NCBI GenBank assembly: GCA_947455285.1
Contig: CANGOK010000104.1
Span: forward strand, 1-10,141
Length of the DNA stretch: 10,141 nt
Reading direction: 5' to 3'
DNA from: Beijerinckiaceae bacterium
GTDB lineage: Bacteria; Pseudomonadota; Alphaproteobacteria; Rhizobiales; Beijerinckiaceae
The notes below the pieces were generated by a model. The model ran no database searches, was not told the origin of the DNA, and saw nothing but the letters and a program-made list of their open reading frames with translations. Positions 1-5,626 of this stretch are shown here, piece by piece (the stretch's first letter is position 1; each line of letters begins with the position of its first letter). Made by a program: the position numbers and the translations under genes.

Positions 1-395
1 CGCCCATCCTGCGCCTCCGCAAGATCGGCTGCTTCGCGCGCCAACCGCGCGCCAGAACGATTGAGATCGACGACATGTGCTTCGAGCCCGTAATCAGCTT
101 GCGCGATCGAGGTGGAGGAGAAAGTGTTCGTCTCCACGAGATCGGCGCCGGCGAGAAAATATTTCAGATGAATATCGCGGATGGCGTCGGGCTGCGTGAG
201 GTTGAGAAGATCGTTATTGCCTCTGAGATCACGCTCGGCATCCCTAAAAAGCGAGCCACGAAAGCCCGCTTCATCAAGGCGCAGATCCTGAATCATCGTG
301 CCCATGGCGCCATCGAGCACGAGAATGCGTTCGCGCGCGGCCTGCGAGAGCGCAGCGCGCACCGCCTTGCCGTCAGCCATCTTGAAATTCGCCAT
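1..395 (-). CDS. metH: Cobalamin-dependent methionine synthase, N-terminal part (cut by window edge)
   Basis: MetH transfers a methyl group from 5-methyltetrahydrofolate via methylcobalamin to homocysteine, giving methionine in the cytoplasm. Only the first 131 codons are present, and the frame stays open to the window edge. They fit the start of the homocysteine-binding barrel: VLDGAMGTMIQ at residues 26-36, FRG at 45-47, GNNDLLNLTQPD at 59-70, and AGADLVETNTFSSTSIAQADYG at roughly 82-103. The zinc-binding cysteines and the folate, B12 and reactivation domains would lie outside the window. The ATG at 395 overlaps the metF stop in TAATG and has an AAAGGG ribosome binding site seven bases upstream; Met6 is a weaker alternative. 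One-base overlap with metF implies translational coupling. Family identification is secure. Whether the gene is full length cannot be seen. Confidence 0.93.
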   Translation of the reverse strand, partial: MANFKMADGKAVRAALSQAARERILVLDGAMGTMIQDLRLDEAGFRGSLFRDAERDLRGNNDLLNLTQPDAIRDIHLKYFLAGADLVETNTFSSTSIAQADYGLEAHVVDLNRSGARLAREAADLAEAQDG

Positions 396-1300
396 TACGC
401 GGCCCTTTCGATCAGATGAGTGCGCAAGCCTAGCAAATGGCAGATCGCATAGACGAGATCCGCCTTGTTCATCGTGTAGAAATGGAAATCCGTGACGCCG
501 TGATCGACGAGATCAAGAACCTGTTCGGCGGCGACAGCGGCCGCGACGAGACGACGGGTCGCCGGGTCATCATCGAGCCCTTCAAATCGATCAGCCAGCC
601 ATTGCGGCACGCTGGCGCCGGTCTTCTTCGCGAAGCTGGCGATCTGGCGGAAGTTCTGCACGGGCACGATGCCCGGCACGATCGGGATATTGATGCCGCG
701 CGCACGCACCCGATCGACATAACGTAGGTAATGGGCGTTATCGAAAAAGAACTGGGTGACGGCGCGCGTGGCGCCCGCATCGACCTTCGCTTTCAACACA
801 TCAAGATCGGCGTCGAGCGTCGCGCTCTCGGGATGCTTTTCAGGATAGGCGGAAACCGTCACCTCGAAATCGCCAAGGCGACGAATGCCCGCAACCAGAT
901 CGGTGGAGGTGGCGTAGCCGCCCGGATGAGGCTCGTACGCGCTGCCCGGACCGCTCACCGGATCGCCGCGCAGGGCCACGATATGGCGCACGCCAACCGC
1001 ATGGTAGGCGCGGATGACCTCATCGACTTCTTCGCGAGTGGCGGCGACGCAGGTCAGATGCGCCGCTGGCTTCAGAGTGGTTTCACGCAAGATGCGTGCG
1101 ACGGTCGAATGAGTGCGCTCGCGCGTTGAACCGCCCGCGCCATAGGTGACGGAGACGAAGCTTGGCTCGAGAGGGGCGAGGCGGGTGATCGAATCCCAGA
1201 GCGAGGCCTCCATCTCCGCAGTCTTCGGCGGAAAGAATTCGAAGGAGACACGGATATTGCCGAGCGGCGAGCGGCTGGCGCGCAGGAAATCATGAGCCAT
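395..1300 (-). CDS. metF: 5,10-methylenetetrahydrofolate reductase
   Basis: MetF reduces 5,10-methylene-THF to 5-methyl-THF with FAD, feeding the MetH reaction encoded just downstream. The 301-residue product matches the usual bacterial length. Visible family motifs are SFEFFPPK with the catalytic-type Glu at 21, SVTYGAGGSTRERT at about 50-63, HLTC at 81-84, ALRGDP with Asp113, YPEKHPES at about 152-159, and VTQFFFDN with Gln183 in the folate pocket. All residues expected for an active enzyme are present. The start is a choice between ATG at 1300 and GTG at 1303, which adds one residue. The GGAG site is eight bases from the ATG and five from the GTG, so I prefer the ATG. It overlaps the sahR stop by one base (TGATG) and its own stop overlaps metH (TAATG), so the three genes form one operon. 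Confidence 0.96.
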   Translation of the reverse strand: MAHDFLRASRSPLGNIRVSFEFFPPKTAEMEASLWDSITRLAPLEPSFVSVTYGAGGSTRERTHSTVARILRETTLKPAAHLTCVAATREEVDEVIRAYHAVGVRHIVALRGDPVSGPGSAYEPHPGGYATSTDLVAGIRRLGDFEVTVSAYPEKHPESATLDADLDVLKAKVDAGATRAVTQFFFDNAHYLRYVDRVRARGINIPIVPGIVPVQNFRQIASFAKKTGASVPQWLADRFEGLDDDPATRRLVAAAVAAEQVLDLVDHGVTDFHFYTMNKADLVYAICHLLGLRTHLIERAA

Positions 1301-2295
1301 CACGCCATCTCCATAAGCTTCATCTCATCGGCGATGATGCGCGGGTCATGCGCGAGCCAGATCGACACTGTGAGCTTGTCGCCAGCGCCGGGGCCAAGAT
1401 CGCGGCGCACCACATCGACCAATCCCGCCTCGCCCATGAAGCCCGCGATTTCTTCAGCCGAAAAACCAAGGCGACGATGGGCGTGCTGCTCGCGCAGGAA
1501 TTCGTGGGCGTGGGGCGCGAAGTCGATGATCAGCAAGCGCCCGCCCGGCGCCAGCGCATGGGCGGCCTCGCGCACGGCGCGGCCGGGATCATCGAGGTAA
1601 TGGAGCACCTGATGGATGGTGACGAGATCATAGCCATTGCGCTCGACCGGGAGCGAATAAAGATCGCCCTGGCGCATCTGCACATGACGCAGGCCCGCGC
1701 GCTCTAGATTGGTGCGGGCCACATTCAGCATGGCGGGGCTCTGGTCGACGCCGACGGCGCGCTCGGCGAGCGGCGCCAAAAGCTCAAGCATGCGGCCCGT
1801 GCCCGCGCCAAGGTCGAGCATGGCGTGAAACGGCTTGTCGCCCACGAGGTCACGCACCGCGGCCTCGACGATGTTTTCGGCGATATGCAGAGAGCGGATG
1901 CGATCCCAGTTGGGCGCCTGTTCGGCGAAGTAGCGCTGCGCCTGTTCGGCCCGGGCGCGTCGCACCTCGGTCAGGCGCGAACGGTCGCTGGAAAGAACGG
2001 GGTCGTTCTGATCCATCCGCCCCAGCACAGCGTGGACGAGAGCGGCGGCCGGGCCTTGGTCGGACAGGCGAAAGAAAGCCCAGGCTCCTTCGCGCCGCCG
2101 GTCGACCAGTCCCGCCTCAACCAGCAAACGCAGATGGCGCGAGATGCGGGGCTGGGACTGACCAAGAATGGTCATGAGCTCGGAAACGGTGAGTTCTGCA
2201 TCCGCTAGCAATGCCAACAGCCGCAGGCGCGTGATCTCGCCGGCGGCTTCCAGCGCATCAAGGGTCATGGCGAAGGAAGCGGTGAGCTTCGGCAT
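1300..2295 (-). CDS. sahR: SahR-type ArsR repressor fused to methyltransferase-like SAH-sensing domain
   Basis: The 331-residue protein has an N-terminal ArsR winged helix (about 10-80), with the recognition helix around QSQPRISRHLRLLVEAGLV (46-64), a linker, then a class I SAM-methyltransferase fold. In that fold, LDLGAGTG lies at 160-167, acidic GVDQS at 182-186, GDLYSLP at 210-216 and HQVLHYLDDP at 228-237. This fusion next to metF/metH is the layout of SahR, described in Proteobacteria as a repressor of SAM-cycle genes whose methylase-like domain binds S-adenosylhomocysteine and then releases DNA. I see no ArsR metal-binding cysteine motif, which argues against a metal sensor. The operator-like palindrome lies 23 bases before the start, suggesting autoregulation. 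The ATG at 2295 follows GGAAAG at a normal distance. An active methyltransferase is the alternative. The symbol rests on architecture and context, not on a search. Confidence 0.85.
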   Translation of the reverse strand: MPKLTASFAMTLDALEAAGEITRLRLLALLADAELTVSELMTILGQSQPRISRHLRLLVEAGLVDRRREGAWAFFRLSDQGPAAALVHAVLGRMDQNDPVLSSDRSRLTEVRRARAEQAQRYFAEQAPNWDRIRSLHIAENIVEAAVRDLVGDKPFHAMLDLGAGTGRMLELLAPLAERAVGVDQSPAMLNVARTNLERAGLRHVQMRQGDLYSLPVERNGYDLVTIHQVLHYLDDPGRAVREAAHALAPGGRLLIIDFAPHAHEFLREQHAHRRLGFSAEEIAGFMGEAGLVDVVRRDLGPGAGDKLTVSIWLAHDPRIIADEMKLMEMA

Positions 2296-2317
2296 TTTTC
2301 ACTTTCCGGAGGAAGAT

Positions 2318-2333
2318 ATAAAGATATCTTTAT
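2318..2333. promoter_or_regulatory. Probable SahR operator, perfect 16-bp palindrome
   Basis: ATAAAGATATCTTTAT reads identically on both strands. Beyond one mismatched pair the symmetry continues for two more base pairs on each side (2315-2336). It lies 23 bases upstream of the sahR start, inside an AT-rich patch flanked by GC-rich sequence. ArsR-family dimers bind AT-rich dyads of about this size, and the adjacent gene encodes such a regulator. The palindrome is observed; its assignment to SahR is inferred from position. Confidence 0.75.
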
Positions 2334-2354
2334 TTCAGATGCCGAAAAAATCAA
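2327..2354 (-). promoter_or_regulatory. Candidate sahR-metF-metH promoter overlapping the operator
   Basis: On the minus strand, TTGATT (complement of 2349-2354) is followed after 16 bases by TAAAGA (complement of 2327-2332), a plausible sigma-70 -35/-10 pair. The -10 element lies inside the palindromic operator, so a bound repressor would block polymerase. Transcription would begin about 20-30 bases before the sahR start, giving a very short leader. The -10 match is poor, so this is tentative. Confidence 0.35.
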
Positions 2355-2442
2355 GTGGGCGAAATGTGGGAAATGTCCCATCTTCCCATCAAAAATCGCC
2401 TCATTCGACGCTTTTGATCAAGATTTCGTTCTGTAAACCTTG

Positions 2443-2468
2443 GAAACCCAGCTCAGGTTTCAGAGCTG
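2443..2468. repeat. Two overlapping, mutually exclusive inverted repeats
   Basis: GAAACC (2443-2448) is complementary to GGTTTC (2456-2461), and CAGCTC (2449-2454) is complementary to GAGCTG (2463-2468). Each arm of one repeat lies in the loop of the other. Connecting loops of zero or one base make a simultaneous pseudoknot sterically unlikely. In RNA the two hairpins would compete; in DNA either could be a dyad protein-binding site. It lies 163-188 bases before the KAP start. Function is unknown and chance is possible. Confidence 0.4.
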
Positions 2469-2550
2469 CGAGGCTTTATCTCCTTATTCTCAGCCTACCT
2501 TTTCCTGCCCACCGCACCTCAAAAATAGAGGGGAAAAACGTCAAGCTTAT

Positions 2551-2562
2551 GGCTTGCAAGCC
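2551..2562. repeat. 12-bp perfect palindrome
   Basis: GGCTTGCAAGCC is self-complementary and lies about 70 bases before the KAP gene. It could be an operator or promoter-overlapping element for that gene. With no loop it is not an RNA hairpin as such. No binding protein can be named. Confidence 0.35.
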
Positions 2563-2591
2563 TGCTTCGTCACCTTATCGTTCTCCTTTGA

Positions 2592-2611
2592 TTCCCGGCG
2601 GCGGCCGGGAA
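2592..2611 (+). promoter_or_regulatory. GC-rich hairpin just upstream of the KAP ribosome binding site
   Basis: TTCCCGGC (2592-2599) pairs perfectly with GCCGGGAA (2604-2611) across a GGCG loop, giving an 8-bp stem that ends seven bases before the GGGAGG ribosome binding site. The 3' arm sequence GCCGGGA recurs at 2616-2622, overlapping the ribosome binding site. The same 5' arm could therefore pair there instead and mask it. The first fold is local and should be favoured, leaving the site open. A regulatory role is inference. Confidence 0.4.
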
Positions 2612-2618
2612 GCGGGCC

Positions 2619-2624
2619 GGGAGG
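2619..2624 (+). promoter_or_regulatory. Ribosome binding site of the KAP NTPase gene
   Basis: GGGAGG lies six bases before the ATG at 2631, near ideal spacing, and fixes that start rather than in-frame downstream ATGs such as Met5. It overlaps the second copy of the GCCGGGA repeat, which could pair with 2593-2599. Confidence 0.7.
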
Positions 2625-2630
2625 CGGAAT

Positions 2631-4562
2631 ATGAACGAGACAATGGCGGCCCCCACGAGCGGCGCAGCGGCGGAAGCTTCGGCGCCTCTATTTCATTCTG
2701 ACGCTCCGGGAGGCCAGAACCTGGCGAGCTATCCCGCCCTCGACCTGCTGGCCGATCTTGCGCTTCATAAAGAGACGCAGACCCCGCTCACCATCGGCCT
2801 TTTCGGCGAGCCGGGCGTGGGCAAGACCCATGCGTTGCGGGCTTTCCTGAAAAGGGTGCGGGGCCTGGCGGCGGAGGCGACGGACGAAAGCCCCTTTCTC
2901 GATGCGGTCGTCACAGTTCCGCTCTGCGCCCACGAACTGCGCCCCAACATCGCTATGGGGCTCGCCAGCGCGCTGCACAGGGCTCTCCTCGCCGAAGGCC
3001 CGCAAAGCGCCGCCGCACGGCTCGGAGCCATTGCCATTGAGTCCTCCACCGACCCGCTTGCGGCCACTCAAGAGGCCAGCCGAAAGCTCGGGGACATTCG
3101 ACAGCGCCTCAGCGCGGAACATCAAAGCCTTGAACAGCTTAAAGTGCGGCGCGAAGGGCTCAACGAGAGCCTGCTCTTTGGCGCGGCGAACACGAAGGTC
3201 GATGACTACGCCAAGCGCCACCGCAAGAGGCTTCAGGCGACCCTGAAGGGCTTTGGCTTCACCGGGGACCCGACCGCTACCTATAAGGAGCTCCTGCGCG
3301 ATTTGGCCGCGCGCCCCGCGCGGCTCACTGCATTCACAGATACCTTCTGGGCATATGCCGGGCAGACGAAGCTGCTTGTCTGGGCGATCGTATTCTTTCT
3401 TGTCGCGATCGGCTGCGGCCTTGCGGAGCGAAGCAGCGGCGACTTGCTGACAGAACTGCGCAACGCGACAGAAAGCGCAAAGGATACGGCCGGCTGGCTT
3501 GAGGCCCACACGCACTGGCTTGACTATATAAGTCGGAGCGCCATCGGAGCGGGCGGCCTTTGCCTCGCCCTGAACATATGGCGAGCCATGCGCTTCACAA
3601 TGCCCATGCTTCAGGGCTTGCGATTACTGGAGGCTGAGGCGAGCACGGGCCGAATGGAGCTCGATGGCCAGATCGCCCGGCAATTGAGGCAAGCTCATCA
3701 GCTCGATGAAGAGGCGCAAAAGCTCGCAGGGCTTCTGCAAGCAGCCGAAGCGCGCGTCCGTGCGCGCGGCGCCGCTGGCGAGGCAACAAGTCCTTTCGCC
3801 CCGCCATCCGAAAACGCGCATGGTCCTGACGCAGAAACGTATCTGCATACGGCTGCAAAACACCTTGACCGAGATGACGCGCCCAAACGCATCATTTTCA
3901 CGCTCGACGGGCTGGAAGCTCTGCCCGCCCAGGAGGCTGCGGCTCTGGTTGATGCGATGCATCTTCTTCTCAACCGCCCCGGCTTCTTGCTGGCCATGGC
4001 AGCAGATGCGCAACGACTATCCGCGGGCTGGAGTGGCTCCGGGGAGGCCAGCCAACGGCTTGAGCGCTATGTGCAGGCGCCGTTCAACATTCGCATGATC
4101 CGCAATTCGCAGGCCAGCATCATCTATGCGCACCAGCTGCTGGGCTCTGCGCCCAACATTGAAGAGCGTCCCCTCGACGCTGATTCCAGCGCGCTCGATT
4201 ATCCGCTGAAGCCGATAGAGGCGCACATACTGGGCAAATTGGCCCATTTTGCAGGCGATACACCCCGTGCGATGAAGCGCTTCGTGAACTGCTGGCGCCT
4301 TGCCCGCCCCCTGGCGAATGACAGCGGCGCGCTCGCGCTCATGTTGGCGCTAGATCAGGGCGGCACATCTGGCGAACTCGCCGCCATGGGCGCCGCTATG
4401 GATCTCGATGAGCCCGGTAAGGAGCTACAGATCCATCCCGGCGAGCCGCGATTGGCGGCGGCGCTGACGACGGTCAATTCATTGCGACCGTCGCCCCTCA
4501 CGAACGGACAGGCCCATGCGGCCTGGCTGGTCGCGCGAGACTACAGCCTCCCCGCTGCCTGA
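2631..4562 (+). CDS. KAP-type membrane P-loop NTPase, function unknown
   Basis: This 643-residue protein has Walker A GEPGVGKT at 59-66, followed by a long insertion with charged, coiled-coil-prone helices (about 145-180 and 330-380) and two hydrophobic segments (about 247-264 and 303-320). The segments are separated by some 38 residues that would face the periplasm. Walker B follows late at 421-429 (IIFTLDGLE), then a sensor-like strand FLLAMAADAQRL (452-463), RYVQAPFNI (479-487) and GDTPRAMKRFVN (542-553). Membrane helices inserted between Walker A and B plus the PR-x-MKRF-x-N signature indicate the KAP family, which includes animal Kidins220/ARMS and the F-plasmid phage-exclusion protein PifA. 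The usual DDLDR Walker B is replaced by DGLEA, so ATP hydrolysis may be weak or rely on Glu429. It stands alone, divergent from sahR and convergent with fdsD. Its role is not identifiable from sequence; defence or membrane organisation are guesses. Confidence 0.8.
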   Translation: MNETMAAPTSGAAAEASAPLFHSDAPGGQNLASYPALDLLADLALHKETQTPLTIGLFGEPGVGKTHALRAFLKRVRGLAAEATDESPFLDAVVTVPLCAHELRPNIAMGLASALHRALLAEGPQSAAARLGAIAIESSTDPLAATQEASRKLGDIRQRLSAEHQSLEQLKVRREGLNESLLFGAANTKVDDYAKRHRKRLQATLKGFGFTGDPTATYKELLRDLAARPARLTAFTDTFWAYAGQTKLLVWAIVFFLVAIGCGLAERSSGDLLTELRNATESAKDTAGWLEAHTHWLDYISRSAIGAGGLCLALNIWRAMRFTMPMLQGLRLLEAEASTGRMELDGQIARQLRQAHQLDEEAQKLAGLLQAAEARVRARGAAGEATSPFAPPSENAHGPDAETYLHTAAKHLDRDDAPKRIIFTLDGLEALPAQEAAALVDAMHLLLNRPGFLLAMAADAQRLSAGWSGSGEASQRLERYVQAPFNIRMIRNSQASIIYAHQLLGSAPNIEERPLDADSSALDYPLKPIEAHILGKLAHFAGDTPRAMKRFVNCWRLARPLANDSGALALMLALDQGGTSGELAAMGAAMDLDEPGKELQIHPGEPRLAAALTTVNSLRPSPLTNGQAHAAWLVARDYSLPAA

Positions 4563-4565
4563 CGA

Positions 4566-4790
4566 CTAGACCGCCAGTCGCTGCACGGCTTCGAGCGTCA
4601 GGGACTCAAGCCCCGCGCCGCCGACTGCGGCATGGTCCATGATCTGGCGACGCATTTTCGGCGTCCAGAACGAGCGCAGGTGATCGACCATGCCCGCAAC
4701 CGCCTGATCATGAGGCTGCGACATGAAATATTGCGCGATCTGATTGGCCATGCACACCAGTTTCTCGTCATGGGATGATGCTGCGCTCAT
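4566..4790 (-). CDS. fdsD: NAD-dependent formate dehydrogenase delta subunit
   Basis: FdsD is a small protein encoded at the end of fds operons. It associates with the FdsABG complex and is needed for assembly or activity of the molybdenum enzyme. The 74-residue product shows the family pattern: KLVCMANQIAQYF near the N-terminus, then AVAGMVDHLRSFWTPKMRRQI and a C-terminal GGAGLESLTLEAV segment. No cofactor-binding motif is expected or seen. The frame is open upstream to 4847, but the ATG at 4790 is preferred. It overlaps the fdhD stop as ATGA, has AAGGG eight bases upstream, and gives the usual family length. Its stop codon is 3 bases from that of the convergent KAP gene, and no terminator hairpin is evident after it. 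Confidence 0.9.
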   Translation of the reverse strand: MSAASSHDEKLVCMANQIAQYFMSQPHDQAVAGMVDHLRSFWTPKMRRQIMDHAAVGGAGLESLTLEAVQRLAV

Positions 4791-5626
4791 ACGTCTTGCC
4801 CTTGCGTCTTCAGATCGTCGATCACGAAAGCGGGGTCGGTGAAGCAAAGCGCGCTGTCATTGCGCGCCAGAGCCATCAGGGTCATGGCGTTAGCCTCAGC
4901 CCGCGCAATGGCGAGGGTGGTGGGCGCCGAGACCGCCACAAGAGCCCGCGCGCCGAACACCGCAGCCTTCTCCACCATCTCGTAGGAGCAGCGGCTGGTG
5001 ATGACGATAAAGCCGCTGGCTGGATCGACGCTCCGGCCCAGCAAGGCGCCGATCAGTTTATCGAGCGCGTTGTGACGGCCCACATCCTCGCGCACCAGAA
5101 GAATTTCGCCCGTATGATCCGCCCATGCAGCGCCATGCAGCGCGCGAACGCGGCGGTTAAGCGTCTGGCGTTCATCGAGAAGCTGCAAGGCGCGGTGCAC
5201 GCTGGATAGTTTGAGATGGCCGGGGCCATGATCCGGGGCGCGCGCAACCGGCAGGGCGCAGAGGTCATCGACGCCGCATAGGCCGCAGCCCGTGCGTCCC
5301 GCGAGATTGCGCGTGCGGGCAAGATGGCGCTGCAACTTGTCCGACGCCAGCGTGACGACCACACGCAGCCCCTGCTCCGCCTCTTCAACCACCATGGAGC
5401 GGATGTCGGCGGGGCCATCGACGACGCCTTCGCTTACGCTGAAACCCAGCGCGAAATCCTGAAGATCCTGCGGCGTCGCCATCATCACCGCATAAGGCAC
5501 GGGCGCATAGACGATGTTGATCGGAACCTCCACCGCGCAATCGCGGGCGCCCTCTTCAGACGCCCCCGAAAAGGAAAAGCGCGTGATGGGGCGCGTGAGC
5601 GCGGCGGGCTGGTCACTCGGCGGCAT
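4787..5626 (-). CDS. fdhD: Formate dehydrogenase accessory sulfurtransferase FdhD (FdsC)
   Basis: FdhD carries sulfur from a cysteine desulfurase to the Mo/W-bis-MGD cofactor and inserts the sulfurated cofactor into formate dehydrogenase, which is inactive without it. The 279-residue protein has the CxxC pair Cys114/Cys117 (GRTGCGLCGVDDL), EDVGRHNALDK at 180-190, the TSRCSYEMVEKA block at 210-221, and SAPTTLAI at 233-240. All are family landmarks, and the length is typical. The ATG at 5626 overlaps fdsA by 14 bases and is set by GGGAGG six bases upstream, itself inside fdsA. It overlaps fdsD by four bases. Placement between fdsA and fdsD is the usual fdsGBACD order, where it is called fdsC. 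Confidence 0.95.
   Translation of the reverse strand: MPPSDQPAALTRPITRFSFSGASEEGARDCAVEVPINIVYAPVPYAVMMATPQDLQDFALGFSVSEGVVDGPADIRSMVVEEAEQGLRVVVTLASDKLQRHLARTRNLAGRTGCGLCGVDDLCALPVARAPDHGPGHLKLSSVHRALQLLDERQTLNRRVRALHGAAWADHTGEILLVREDVGRHNALDKLIGALLGRSVDPASGFIVITSRCSYEMVEKAAVFGARALVAVSAPTTLAIARAEANAMTLMALARNDSALCFTDPAFVIDDLKTQGQDV

Larger units (their letters stand above)
2296..2630. other. Divergent intergenic region between sahR and the KAP NTPase gene
   Basis: This 335-bp stretch contains no convincing gene. The sahR-proximal two thirds are clearly more AT-rich than the flanking genes; the last 40 bases are very GC-rich. It holds the sahR operator and promoter candidate, overlapping inverted repeats (2443-2468), a 12-bp palindrome (2551-2562) and a hairpin before the KAP ribosome binding site (2592-2611). 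I could not find a well-matched sigma-70 promoter for the plus-strand gene; TTGCAA at 2554-2559 with TTATCG 15 bases later is the best pair and is weak. No known riboswitch was recognised. Confidence 0.6.

Noticed and set aside
2344..2462. SAM- or SAH-responsive riboswitch before the met operon
   Set aside because: I could not recognise the conserved core of a SAM-II, SAM/SAH or SAH riboswitch, and the candidate sahR promoter lies downstream, leaving no leader long enough.
2440..2634. Possible 64-codon gene (TTG start) ending in an ATGA overlap with the KAP start
   Set aside because: The overlap is suggestive, but there is no ribosome binding site, the start is TTG, the composition is unlike a folded protein, and it runs through the inverted repeats and the GC-rich hairpin.
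2549..2701. Possible leader peptide starting at ATG 2549 and overlapping the KAP start
   Set aside because: The nearest purine-rich stretch is about 15 bases away, too far, and the product continues out of frame well into the KAP gene. Chance is more likely.
2688..3515. 275-codon minus-strand open frame inside the KAP gene
   Set aside because: It lies fully inside a gene with Walker A, membrane segments and the KAP C-terminal signature. The antisense product is rich in Arg, Gly and Ala with no motif, typical of a shadow.
4564..4581. Terminator hairpin CGACT/AGTCG between the convergent genes
   Set aside because: It has only five base pairs, an eight-base loop and no U tract on either strand.
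4791..4847. Longer fdsD start at 4847 adding 19 residues
   Set aside because: The extension is an Arg-rich stretch inside fdhD and lacks family similarity. ATG 4790 has a ribosome binding site and the ATGA overlap.
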